Shown: positions 48,034 to 59,243 of the stretch, piece by piece
Layout: every line of letters starts with the position of its first letter
Numbering within the stretch: position 1 is the first letter of the stretch
NCBI GenBank assembly: GCA_050084515.1
Contig: CM114271.1
Span: 47,058,001-47,122,000, forward strand
Length of the DNA stretch: 64,000 nt
Direction: 5' to 3'
DNA from: Blasia pusilla
Taxonomy: Eukaryota > Marchantiophyta > Marchantiopsida > Blasiales
The notes under the pieces: model-generated
Seen by the model: the letters and a program-made list of their open reading frames with translations, nothing else
Database searches by the model: none
What the model was told of the DNA's origin: nothing
Position numbers and translations under genes: made by a program

Positions 48034-50843
48034 TCACCGTTGACAACGTTGGGCGGATGAGGAATCGGGATCGGATGTGTGATCGCGTTGGCGTCGTTGA
48101 CGAGTGCGCAGGTTGATCTCGAAGAGGGACCTGTGGATGAGATCCTCCATGGTGATGGAGTGCCTGGTGAGCCCCTCGGCTCCCGAGAAGAGCACGAAGT
48201 TCTCCGACTCGCAGATGCTCTCCATGGCCTGCTCCAACGCGTGCACCACGCCCTCCCTGTCCAGGTCCCCCAGAAACAGATCGTCCCGCTTGGCCAGAAC
48301 GACTATGAGCTCGATGCTGTGGCGGCGGATCCGGGGGAACTTGCTGGCCGCGCGGGACTTGTGCTCCAGATTGGCCAGCAGTTGCTGCACAAGGCGGGGC
48401 CTGTCGACCGCGGAGAACGTCGACCTGTAAGCGCCGTCGTCCAGCACGTGGAGCACTCTGGGAGCCAGACCCACCACGGCTTCCTGCATCTTGGAGGACT
48501 TGCTGCCGATGACGAGCTCCACGACCCGCGGAGCGCACGCGGAGATCTCCCGCTTGTCGTCGTCGCTGCCGTACTCCATGAGGCTGCGGAGGATCTTGGC
48601 GGCGCAGACGGCGTGGTCGCGGTGCTGCTGGAGCAGCACGATGAGCGCGGGGATGAACTTCTTGGCGCCGTGGGAGTCTTTGAGGTCCATCATCCTCACG
48701 GAGTTCTTTTGGTTCTGGATGGCCAGCAGGTTCAGCGCGTCGCCGGCTCTCTTGGACACCGCCATCTCCATCCGCCTCCGGGCCTCCGTCGCGCACAGCC
48801 GCCCCGACCCGCCCAGATGCCTCACGTACAGGCGGAACAGGATGCGAATGACGCCCCCCGTGCTCCCTATGGACCGGCGGATGGCGTCGTCGAACGCCAG
48901 GCTCGTGAGGATCTCGATGGCGATCCACTGCAGCTGAGGGTGCGCGTCGCCCAGCTCCAGAACGTCCCTCAGGTTGGCGATGCCGTGCACCACCCTCGCG
49001 ATCACGGGCCGCAGAATGGTCCCGGACACGTTCCTGGCGCCCGCCAGCAGCGCCAGCAGCCGCAGCACCTTCTTGAAGATCTTCAGCTCCAGGGCTCCCA
49101 TGCGCTCGAATCCGCGGGCGTCCGTGACCGCGATGAACGAAACGAGGATGGGCACGAGGCCTCGGGTCTCTCCGATTTTCTGCAAGTTCATGCTGTCTCG
49201 GGTCAGGGCCACGAGGATTCGGAGCCCGTCCAGACGCAGAGCTAGGGCGTTCGATTCGGGGCGGGGACGGGGGACGCCGTCGCGCTCGGGGGACCTGAGG
49301 AGGGACGCGATGCCTTCGGTGGAGCCGGGGACCACCGCGATCCGGAAGCAGTTCTTGCTGTGTCGGGCGATTCGGCAGATGAGGCCCGCGACCTCCTGGC
49401 GGATCTCGTCCTGGTTCGGGCCGCGCCAGGAGAGCATTTCGACGAGCCTTTCGATGATGCCCGGCGACGTGCCGATTCGCCTCAGCGCGTCGGCGGCGAA
49501 GCCGTCGTAGCGGTCGACGATCCTCCTGAGCACCCGGGCGCCGCCCAGCTGCTCGTAGGCGTTGCCGGAGTTGAGCAGGCCCAGGCTGTATTCGACCAGG
49601 TCCATGTCGAGCCCGTCGAACACGCTCCCTTCGATGCACTTCTTGTACACCTCGTAGAAGAACTGCCTCATGAGCTCCTGGTTGTCGTCGCCCAGGTCCG
49701 CCCGATCGTTCACGTCTACCAGCAGCTTCTGGAACGTGATCTTGTACTCCCAGTAGGCTCTCTCCAGCACGAACAGAGTGCCTTCCACCAGGGCCAGCGC
49801 GTAGAAGATGTTCACCGACCAGTACAAGTTCACGGGAGTGTTCTCCGGGGCGATGTTCGGAGGGTTGTAGTCCTGCTTCGACACCCTCCAGCACGACAGA
49901 ATGAGGCAGATCAGCGCAGAAGCCAGCTGAGACCAGTACAGGACGCTGCCCACCCCCGTGGTCGACAGAATCGAGCTGAAGCCGCAAGGGATCATGGGCA
50001 CCAGCTGCGCGGTCCAGGTCCTCTTCATGCTCTTGGCACCCAGCGCCCCCAGACGATTCTTCCGGACCTCCGCCGTCTCGATGTTTCGAACGCTCCGGCC
50101 CTCCGCCGATGTGCGATTCGAACCTGTCCTGAGGAGGACGGGAATCCCGTCCTCCTCCGCCTCCCCTCCCTCCGTGGATGGCAATGGCGCCCTCCGCTCG
50201 TCGCTGGGGTCCTCCACGCGAACCGCGGTCAGAGCAGGAGGGTTCCCTTGCCTCCGCCGCTCATTTCGGTGGCTTTCGATCGACGACTGGTCCAGATCTC
50301 CATCCGGGGAGGTCTGGCCCCCTTCGATTGCTTGTACGTGGGGCCGTCGGTGCTCTTGGACGTGACATGCTGCCATTCGAGCTCGCGGCTGCGGGTGAAG
50401 ATGCGGGTGCCCTCCGTGATGAGGATGATGGTGATGACCAGAAAGTCCGAAGGGTTGATGTTGGCGGCGAATCCCCCCAGGATGATGGTGCTGGCCCAGA
50501 TGAAGGACAGCGTCCCGATCCCGCTGGCGGACTTCTCGATCATGGCCAGCCTCAAGGCGAACAGCGTGATGTTCTGCTCCGGTGCCAACTTGGAGTCGCG
50601 CTCGTCCACCTTCTTGAAGATCACCGTCGGGTCCAGCACCATCATCTTCGCGCCCCCCCCCCCGTCCTGCTCCTCCTCATCGTCTCCGAACTCCCCGATG
50701 TTGGCCACGCTCGTGGACGGGTAGAAGTGGATCCCGGCCCCGAACGACTTGTCCTGCTCCAACTTCGCCTCGCCCTGCAGGCTGGCCCCGCGGCTCAGGG
50801 GGTCGTCTCGAAGCGACAGCGGGCAGCCGCTGCCGGCGGCCAT
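48034..50843 (-). CDS. Plant-specific ARM-repeat membrane protein, function unknown
   Basis: Belongs to a plant family of armadillo-type superfamily proteins with N-terminal membrane helices (Arabidopsis At4g14280/At5g18980-like). Its biochemical role is not established. The model joins 50843-50338 to 50128-48034 through a 209-base intron (GTACAAG...CTCCTCAG) and gives 866 residues, close to relatives. Residues 93-127 (TLFALRLAMIEKSASGIGTL, then FIWASTIILGGF) and 132-147 are the first hydrophobic pair, followed by the family motif EGTRIF..SRELEWQH. A basic linker ends in KRTWTAQLVP. Further hydrophobic segments lie near 228-246 and 270-288. Helical ARM-like repeats fill the rest, with blocks such as QLGGARVLRRI, IIERLVEML, IEILTSLAFDD and KFPRIRRHSIEL. 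The ending LTRHSITMEDLI matches the family C-terminus. The ATG at 50843 was chosen because the family N-terminus is short and acidic. Exact intron borders are inferred from phase and splice consensus. Confidence 0.88.
50129..50337 (-). other. Inferred intron of the ARM-repeat gene
   Basis: The N-terminal frame stays open to 50229 and the C-terminal frame is open from 50376, but they are in different phases. Donor AC/GTACAAG and acceptor CTCCTCAG/GACAGG join them in phase 2. The acceptor is preceded by a short pyrimidine run. A simple frameshift is the alternative. Confidence 0.6.
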
Positions 50844-51661
50844 CAGCGTTCGACGCCGCTCTCGTTCCTCGTCCCCCTCAGCTCTCTCTGCTGCGCACCA
50901 CGCACGAACCAACAGAGCGATTTTATTTCGGGGCCACCTGTGGCGGATCGGATAGGAGGGTTTGGTTCTTACGGGTACCGAGCGCGCTAGGGGAGCGAGC
51001 TCCTCTAGCGTCGAGTGGTAGTTCTGCAGCGCACGGTGCGCGGGCTGTGGAGGTCGAGCGATCCGTCCGTGAGAAAAGAGGTCGTCCGGCGCACGCCATG
51101 ACGACAATTCCAGTCGGGGATTGTCGTCCCTGAGGGACGCGTCCGCGCAGCGCCGTCTGCATCTCTCGGATCTCCATCTCTTTCCCTACTTTTCTCTTCC
51201 CGCCCATCTCGAGCTTTAGATCCGATCCCTTTCCTCATCAGTTCCGTCCGATAGCTAAACTACTCTCTTCTCTCTCTTTCTCGCGCTGAGAAGGTGAGGG
51301 CATTCCCAGAGCGTGGCAGGAGAGAAAGTTTTATGGTGTCCGAAATCTGAGCCGTGCACTCCCAGAATCGAACTCTCCATAACGGAGGACCCACGAAAGC
51401 CCGGGACTCGGAGTCTGGAAATCCCTTCACTTTCTTCCTTTCTTTCAGTGGCCTGGTTACTGAAGAAGAGCCCTCATCCGGAAAGAAGCTCCAACAGAAA
51501 ACTTTCTAAATATCCCTCTCTTACTGCTGTCTGGATATTTTCTTGTGCCAAGAGGCCTCAGATTCGATATCTGGACTTCTGCCATGTAAGAGACCTCCAA
51601 ACTGAAGTTCGATATTCTCTCATGCAAGCGACCCCGAGGAATAATGAGGATGTTCTAGCCC
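50844..51661. promoter_or_regulatory. Upstream region of the ARM-repeat gene
   Basis: GC-rich sequence with CpG dinucleotides and a CT-rich tract near 51262-51282 (GA-rich on the gene's strand). No canonical TATA box was clear. No other gene was recognised. Confidence 0.35.
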
Positions 51662-51704
51662 GAGCTGGGTGGGCTGAGCCCGAGACGCTCAGCCCACCCA
51701 GCTC
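51662..51704. repeat. Perfect 18-bp GC-rich hairpin
   Basis: GAGCTGGGTGGGCTGAGC at 51662-51679 and its exact reverse complement at 51687-51704 flank a 7-base loop (CCGAGAC). A run of twelve C follows at 51717-51728. It lies about 820 bp upstream of the ARM gene start codon. Confidence 0.9.
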
Positions 51705-51728
51705 CAACAAGGAGGGCCCCCCCCCCCC

Positions 51729-53600
51729 TCTGCGGGTGTCAACCCATTTTTAACGCCCGTAAGGTATCCACATATAAATACGAATACGAAACTAGATTTG
51801 GCATACAAAATGATGAAATCAGTTCATATTTTCAAACTGACATGTGTCAGTAGGAGGAGGACGACATTTGTGTTTCGTTCTGAAGTCGTCCGGCAGTTAT
51901 TTCCCCACAAGCGGGCAGGTATTCCTCTGTAAAGCCGGCAACCTGTTCATAAGCCGGCCTTGTCCTCCCGGCAGCAGTAAAATACCGGTTTCCTGGGGAA
52001 GAACTCCCCAAAGCTTGCACCAATCTGGTTTTCTATCTGGACACTCCCGTATGTATTCATTCACCGAGCGATACGGCGAACAGTACGGACTCGTCTGAAG
52101 TTCCAATGGAGACTCTCATCTCGTGTTATGCTCATGCCCTCCCTCCCCTGAGTAAAGGGAGTGGGGCCCTTCCATGGAGTGAAGTCATGGTAAAATCGCT
52201 TCAGAAGACTTTTCACGTTTTGATTCCGAAAAGTTCTGAGACGTCATCTTGTGAGTAGAGAATATTTTGCCCATCCTCAAACTCACCCAAAGTTTTGTTT
52301 TGACTCTAGTGTGTGGATGAACTCAAAAGTTTTGAGCACCCAAAAGTTGGTTACTAATAAGGTCGATGGAGGGACTCCATTCGAGAGACTTCCAAAAAAG
52401 TTAGGGTTCGCTAACAACCGGAATGGAGCACGGATGGTGAGGATATGATGGCCAACGAAGGGCACGGTAAATCAAACTTCCCTCCCTTTAAATAGTCGCC
52501 TTTACCCATAGACGAATTGTTTTGAACGCTATGTGTGAGAGCTAGGCACGACGCAATGCGTCCAAGTTTGAGTTCGAACTCCCTTCCAAGAGTGGGGTCC
52601 ATGAGGAGATACTCGGTTGGGATCTAAGGTCCCGGAATGAGGTCCTTCGGCATATTTTCCTTAGATGTTTTTAATGTCGAGGAAGTAAGGAATACAACAA
52701 TCGGAGGCCTGTAACGGGTGGAAGACGGCCACGGGAGCAGCTTTGCGCAGTCCTCTATCCGCTGCCGCGTTACGGATTCGCCGTCAGCTTACGGACACGG
52801 ACAAAGCTCCAGCGGACTTCCGAACACACTCGGCGAGCGAATGCCTCTCGAAATGGCCATCCATGAGAGAGCGAAATTCAGAAATCCTTTTTTCTACTTG
52901 TCTCAGTCAAGAGAGACATGAAAAACTGAAGCAATCCTTTCGAGCTCCCTCTCTCAATATCCCAAAATAAATCAGTCCATCGAGAGAGCGAGGTCGAATG
53001 AAGCAATCAGAGAGAGAGAGAGAGAGAGAGAGAGGTGTCGAAATGCATTAATACCTGTGCGAGTGAAGCGAGTGCCAACCCAATCGATGGAGCTCCCTAC
53101 AATTCGCCCTCTTCTTCTTCTTCTTCTTCTTCTTCTTCTTCTCTCTCACACACAGCGAGCAGACGCCAAGCAATCTCTCTCACATTTACAACAGAGCTCC
53201 TGCCCGTCCTCCACCCAAAGCAACAGGAGCTCGCAGCGCATGGAGAGGCGGAAGTCCTACGAACGCCGAGCGACTGCGCGAGATTTGACTGAGGCCGAGT
53301 GACGACTGTAGAGCGCGACAGCCACTTCTGCCCTTCGTGCGCTTCCGCTTCTTATACAGTCCGCGCGATGGAGCCGATCGCAGCGGTCATATGGCTCAGC
53401 TCTCGTCGTGCGCGCGCCGCACTCATGAGGTGCTCGGACTTTGCTTCTTTCGGTTGCTCCCGTCGCCTGTGCCCCTCGGAGTTTCGCACATGCCCACCTC
53501 ATGTCCGGGGACCCGGATTTCGGGGATCCAACGGCTTGTGTCGAGCATGAGAGAACGTAGCGTGTCGATGAGCGCTCGGTGAGAGAGGTGTAAGAAACTC
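51729..53600. other. GC-richer interval, no gene recognised
   Basis: It holds a (GA)n run at 53009-53034 and a (CTT)n run at about 53109-53142. Short open frames on both strands show no family resemblance. The sharp fall in GC after about 53600 marks the end of the gene island. Confidence 0.4.
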
Positions 53601-55784
53601 GTAATCTCTCAGTTAATTAATACGGTGGTCCTTGGGACCCTCCGACTTGATCTGGCAAATCTCCCCCCATTCCCTTAGAGAACCCAAGTAACATCTCCGA
53701 TGATGTGTACAACTTTTCGTTGCAATTGCTTCCTACTTGTTCATTCTTTAGTTCTTCATAATTGTTACAAGACTCTTCTCTTCATAATGGCTATCTTCTC
53801 GTAAGGATCTCAAAAAGGGGAAAAAGAAAGTCATGGGTTTAAGGTCATCTTTGGATTCTTTGTGAACTTGTAAAATATTCTTTTATGTGAGTGGTTCTAC
53901 CGTACAGAGGACTTGCCATTGGATGCCACCTAATCAACTAAATATCATGGTTTCACATTGACCATTGGAGGTAAGGGTGGTGGATTTAAGAGTATGAATA
54001 GACCCTTCTAAATTTTTGAAGGGTTTGGTTTTTTAAGCCTAATTCCATAGGATCACAAAGTATGGGACGCCACATAATCGAGCAGACACACGCCTGGCCA
54101 TGGCCGATGGAGGGGTTAGAGTGTTAAGGGCGTATTTGGGCAGTTGGGGTTGTGTATGAAATTTTGGTTTCTTACGCCTATTACCATATGGAGGGCAAAG
54201 TAATCAATTATACATGTGCTGGCCTTTTTATAGTTTTAAGGCAACATTGAATTAAGGGGAATAAGAATTTCTTCTCTTATATTTTAATTAATGCAAATCA
54301 CGTTTGGCTAGGCATTGTCACCTTTTACAATTGAGTTAGGATAAGATCACTTATCACCTCTCGGAGTATGTAGTGTAGAGCCAACTCTAAACTTTCTCGT
54401 GTTGAAAAGATACATATATAGAGCTCTTGACTAGTAAGACTGAAAATTTTTCCTATCTCAAAAAAAAAGTCTTGAGATTTCTCAAACCCAAATACCAAAA
54501 CAGTGTGTCTCTTGTTACGTACATGGCATGAGTGTCATGAATTAGCACGAAAGGGTCTAAGGGCACATTTAGACATTTGTAAAAAATTCACTCATGGCTT
54601 GCTTACGGCTTGTAATTGACGATGAACAAGAAGGATGTCCGTGCAATGCACTTGAGAATGGTCGTCCTCTTTAAACTTTAATTGTACATAATCAATATTC
54701 TACATGTGACTTCGTATTAGAAACTTCCTTCCAAAAATCTTAAGAGCGGAAATTTTATATCTAAAATTAATTTTGCATGTAATTTGATCACATCTAATCT
54801 TCAATGTATTGTTTCCAAATGTAGATTTTTTTTGGATTTTTCAACGTTCAAATTTTAAGAAAATTGGTATTGGTGCATGTGTTTTGACAATATTTTCCAT
54901 ATATGATAACTAATTTCTTTTTATACTATGAATTTCATGTAAGAAAGAACATTTTCAAGTTAGCTTTCATATAATGCAAATGTATTGCTCACTTTTAAAT
55001 GATAAATGGATGATATAATTCCTAACGAAGTGCATACGTTGGATACTTATAAAACCATTCAAGGCTAAATTAGATTAGGCCTATGGTGTTAAAGGGTGAG
55101 TGAATTCGGCTTGCCTTAATTTAAAATTTAAAGTAGAAGGGTGGAAATAAAATCAATTATGGAGACCCTACTCAATCAAAATGCTTTATTAGCCTTAAAT
55201 TATAAATCATATGAATGGGGAGGATGGATTTCTCTTAAAATATACGCATAAAAGTGATATTTTACAAGCTCATAAATGTGCCATATGTCGATGCAAGCCC
55301 TAATAAATTTTGATAGGGGGAATGTCCCCTTTTTCCATTCAGGGCCGATTTTGGCCTTTGGATACTTGACTCTTTGGGTGATCATGTTGTATTTTTCGGA
55401 TGGGTTTTCCATCAAGCATATTTATTGAGGTTCATCTTTAAAAAATAACTATCTTGAATGGCACCCCATTTCGAACCGTTATGGAAAGAGCAGATCCTAT
55501 CATTTCAAAATAGGAAGGCCCTTTATGGGAATGGGATTTCATACTTATTGATATAAATGAAGCCCTCTACCATTAAAAAATGTTGTATACTTCGATTTTC
55601 TACAACTACAAACCGATCCATCTCATTGGCAGACAAGATAGTGCTAGTCCTACTAATATTTCATACACATCATAGAATGGTTTGGCACTAAATCAAATAA
55701 GACATATTACTCCATTCTCTATTGTCTCTATTCTACTATTAAAATAAAATAGTGTTTTCTAGGCCCAAAAATATGATAGAAATA
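53601..55784. other. AT-rich intergenic DNA
   Basis: No gene, tRNA or clear repeat unit recognised. Confidence 0.4.
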
Positions 55785-55955
55785 TCTAGATTATTATTAG
55801 AGAATGCCTTCTTGATTTGCAAACACATGTCTCTTGACATGTGGTATTTGGGCAATAAGAAAATGTTTTTAATATTACATGCATAAAAAAAAATGATTTT
55901 ATGTACAACATAATTAGTCCTTTCACTCCCGTACACCGCACGAACCGTACACTAA
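55785..55955 (+). mobile_element. Short non-autonomous Helitron, 171 bp
   Basis: It starts TCTAGATTATTATTAGAGAA after an A and ends CTAA before a T. The 3' part contains CCCGTACACCGCACG, an imperfect hairpin, 10-11 bases before the end. The interior matches the 10415-10590 copy closely (CCTTCTTGATTTGCAAACAC). Confidence 0.8.
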
Positions 55956-56374
55956 TATTTACTAATTGAAAGTCTATATTGTTGTTAGAAGCATCTATTG
56001 ATACTTGACCCTCTCATCCAATAACATCATTAGACTACTAAGCCAATGAGATTACTTAAAATTGATTAATTTTTTTTAAAAAAATTTGAAAGATTAAGTA
56101 TCATTGAGGAGATAATTTTTTAGTTGGATATTTTCTGGTACACCAGTAAATTATTATATTCGTATAAAAAACTAAAATCCGGGACCAAATCCTATGGACA
56201 CGTGGAAGTGGCATGAAGGAGATAATCACTGAGAAGATAGTTAATTAGAAGCGGGAGTAATCTGCCTCTCCAGTCGCGCTTATTCAAGTACACGTCAGCT
56301 CCAAATCCGCCAGTCACAGCCATCTCACCTTTTTGAGTGTTTTCCCGCTTTGTGGTCTTCGCACTACACTGTAA
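55956..56374. other. Interval with a further Helitron-like 5' end
   Basis: TCTATATTGTTGTTAGAAGC at 55973 resembles the family 5' end, but the interior is related to the 11035 copy (CCAATAACATCATT / CCAATAGGATCATT). No 3' end was found. No gene recognised. Confidence 0.4.
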
Positions 56375-56656
56375 GCGGCCGTTACTGAGACTGCCATCTC
56401 CACCCTTGATATCACATCCACGCTCCCGCGAGCACATGGCCTGTCGCTACCCATCGTCCAATCGGAGGACGTGGACCCTTATGGCATCCACGTCAACCTC
56501 CATCCGGTCGGGTACAGGATCTTCCAGCGAATAGCGGAGCTGATGTCGCTGGCTGCGCGCGCAGTAAGCAGGATACATTGGGCAACATCACGACGGCGAC
56601 GCGTGTCTCAAAGAGTTTGGACGACGGCGTCCCTAATCGGAGGGACAGGGCAGTGA
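56375..56656 (+). pseudogene. GC-rich coding-like fragment, unassigned
   Basis: An open frame of 94 codons (including the stop) without an upstream ATG, GC-rich and codon-like, inside AT-rich DNA. It contains LPIVQSEDVDPYGIHVN and HPVGYRIFQRIAELMSL. After RIAELMSLAARA comes a donor-like GTAAGC at 56564, so the piece may be one exon of a captured or broken gene. I do not recognise the family. Confidence 0.3.
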
Positions 56657-57596
56657 AAGACGGAGACAGTCGAACTGCGGTAGTAACAAGTGAACGGAGC
56701 ATGAGAACCACGTAGCCATTTTCGGAAAACAATATTGTGCTATTTCCCCTACTTCTGTAGATATTTTTTATTGAGCTTAAGGGGCACTTTTATTACGTTT
56801 CATTATGTGGGACAAAGACTATTGGGCATCGATTTTTTCGTGTTTAGTGCGTTTCTATGAAAGCACTTTTGGTTTTAAGGGAGTCTATTTCATGAAGAAG
56901 TGGTTTTGATTTCTTCTTGCGTGTAGATCTAGAGAGTGACACGAGAGATATGGGAAGCACAATCAATGCTAATTTCTTTTCAATCATTGGAACGTAAGAA
57001 AACAATTACAGGAGGGGAATTTGGGTTGGAAATTAGATTAGGTGAAAAAAATTGTGGTTTCAAATTCATCCTTTTTCACCACATAAGTACCTTCAATGAG
57101 TGAACATCCCACCACACCTTCCACAACCTTAGAAGGGCTTAAACTCCAAGGACACCCTAAAATTATAGCTCCTTTTTCCACAAAACTTATCAAACTTAGG
57201 AGTAGAGGGATATTAGATGGTCGATGAAATGCTCACTTGAACTTAAGTCTAATACGTATCTTCACATCACTCAACAATTGCAAGCTTAGTTGGTACACCA
57301 TTCAAGGAATGCACAACATCTAACACCCCTTCACCCCCACTCACAAGAATGCAAGCTTGGCGACAATCAAGGCGCGAGTAGAGTTGCATATGGCTTAATT
57401 GTAGATAAAATGTGTGACATTTCATTTTTTTAGTATGTTACCATAGAATTTGCAAGCCTAAATACTAAAATGCCATAAAAATCTCATACTAAGTTAAAAC
57501 GAGTTGATAAAAAATATGCAAAATGAGTGCAAACTAAGTGTTCATTAATTAGGTGAATGAAAAAAAAATGACACTCACACTTAGTGTGCACCAAGG
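56657..57596. other. AT-rich intergenic DNA
   Basis: No gene recognised and no repeat unit seen. Confidence 0.4.
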
Positions 57597-57880
57597 TAGC
57601 ATGTGGACAAGGGTGTGTCCACGGACCCGTCTATGTCCGTGGACTTACACCTATCTTATGGAAGGATTTTTCCATGTGGATCCCTCTTTCCCCTTCTTTC
57701 TCATTCCCGCCATTTGCCAATATGTTCCATACTTTATAGTTTCTTCCTCCCTCCATCCTTACTACTTCCTCCTTATTGCCCTACTCAGCTTTGCCCTAAT
57801 TTCCATCATGAACTGTAAATATGGGCCCAACCTCTTGTAATCTATGTCCATAGACATGTTCAGACTTGTGCGTCCATCTC
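57597..57880 (+). repeat. Dispersed repeat, copy 2 (about 290 bp)
   Basis: It begins TAGCATGTGGACAAGGGTG, continues TGTCCGTGGACTTACACCTA, and has the same pyrimidine-rich body and downstream GACATGTTCAGACTTGT as the minus-strand copy at 25245-25531. Its open frames are by-products of the repeat. Confidence 0.6.
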
Positions 57881-58246
57881 CCTCCTCGGGACGGAGTTGC
57901 AAATATCCACTTTTGTGCAACCATGGTATGCACTATCCACCCGCTTTACTTTTATGACTAGACGACCTTTGTCCAAGAAAAATGGTCAAATTGGTTTCGG
58001 AGCTCGAGTTTGTGACACCTCATTAATAATTTGTACCTCAATTGGACTTCACATTGTTTCTCCATGAGAGGATTTAATTACAACTCCTTGCCTTCCTCAT
58101 TACCATATATAGTAAGGAATTCGAAGTTATGGCTTGCGGATATTTTTTTCCCAAAATTTTTTTGAAGGATATTTGAGTATTTCTCTCATCATAACCTCCT
58201 TGTTATACTTTTTCTTCTTCTCTTCTCGTCATCTCCTTTTTTGAAA
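57881..58246. other. Intergenic, no gene recognised
   Basis: Nothing supportable was seen. Confidence 0.4.
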
Positions 58247-58951
58247 TTAGAAGGAAAATGAAGGGTCTTTATTTCTTAGAAATCTTTTCATAACCTCTTC
58301 AAATAGACCGACTTTTGTCCAAAAAGCCCTCCAAAGAAGTTGAAAGAATCCTTTCCCCGCTTTCCTAACCCTAAGGAGAGAAAGCACGACTAAAATGAAA
58401 ATAGACGACATAATCATTACACCAAAAGCTCCTAAAATGAAGACACTCCCAAATAAATAAATAAAAAATCCAAAAAAAACTAAACTGGAAAACTTCACGA
58501 CATAAAAACTCAAAAATTGAATGGCCTCCAAATCACAAGCCAAAAACATTCCTCCGGAAAAGCAGACTTTCCGATACCTTGTCGGAATAGAACTCAAATC
58601 AGCGACGGGTAAAACCGTGTCATTTTTACTGTTACGCATGAGTCCGTCCGAGTCCGTCGGATCGCGTAACTGCCCGTTACTGTAGTGCGGCCCGAAAGTC
58701 CTGTTGCTTGGGACAGTCGTGGCCGGAGGGACGTCAGCACATGGCACGTCAACTGAGTCAGTGCGCAGTAGTAGAGTAGCGTTCGGTCTACGGTTGAACT
58801 GGCCACACGTGGAATGAAAAAGGCCTTTTTGGCTTCTTGACAAGACAGTTGAAAGTGGGACTGCGCTTTCGGGCTGTGTCGGGAAGCGATGGGAAAAGTT
58901 CTGATATGCATGACGTGTTGCCGATGTGTGCAGGATAGTTGGCGTCATCAT
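58247..58951 (-). CDS. Hypothetical ORF with hydrophobic C-terminal half
   Basis: An ATG-started frame of 234 residues, the longest unassigned one in the AT-rich part. Residues 1-125 are Ser/Thr/Pro-rich and come from GC-richer DNA. From about 140 to 195 there are two or three hydrophobic segments (SLVFFGFFIYLFGSVFILGA, then MIMSSIFILVVLSLL), followed by a basic tail. T-rich coding DNA makes Phe-rich segments by chance, so the membrane character is weak evidence. No neighbour suggests a role. It may be a chance frame. Confidence 0.22.
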   Translation of the reverse strand: MMTPTILHTSATRHAYQNFSHRFPTQPESAVPLSTVLSRSQKGLFHSTCGQFNRRPNATLLLRTDSVDVPCADVPPATTVPSNRTFGPHYSNGQLRDPTDSDGLMRNSKNDTVLPVADLSSIPTRYRKVCFSGGMFLACDLEAIQFLSFYVVKFSSLVFFGFFIYLFGSVFILGAFGVMIMSSIFILVVLSLLRVRKAGKGFFQLLWRAFWTKVGLFEEVMKRFLRNKDPSFSF

Positions 58952-59074
58952 GAGGTTTTTTATTTTAAAATTTATCCGTAAAAGTTAATTGAGCATCAAC
59001 AATTATGATGATGATTTGGGCATTGTTAGTATTTTTTAATATTAATATTTTTTAATGGATATGTTAATTTTAAA

Positions 59075-59243
59075 TCTATATTATTATTGGACACTTTTTT
59101 TTTTATAAACACTTGTAGGTTTGATACTTGAAAATTGAATAGCAGCAAGAAAATATTTTCCAAAATACGCGCAAAGTTTTTTTTGAATTTGAGTGAACAT
59201 CATTGGTCCCTTAACCCCCGTGCATCGCACGAACTTATACTAG
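59075..59243 (+). mobile_element. Short non-autonomous Helitron, 169 bp
   Basis: It starts TCTATATTATTATTGGACAC after A and ends ATACTAG before T. The terminal hairpin CGTGC-ATC-GCACG lies at 59219-59231, about 9 bases before the CTAG. This is the cleanest member of the family: both termini, hairpin and insertion context are all present. Confidence 0.85.

Noticed and set aside
48079-50724. Long plus-strand frames (388 and 454 codons) opposite the ARM-repeat gene, and a 674-codon minus-strand frame at 47963-49987
   Set aside because: Their translations are Arg/Gly/His/Ala-rich with no family motifs. They are frame shadows of a GC-rich coding region whose true frame shows clear homology.
57553-57840. 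Frame with hydrophobic runs that might be a membrane protein
   Set aside because: It coincides with a dispersed repeat that also occurs reversed at 25245-25531, and the pyrimidine-rich DNA explains the Phe/Leu/Ser content.
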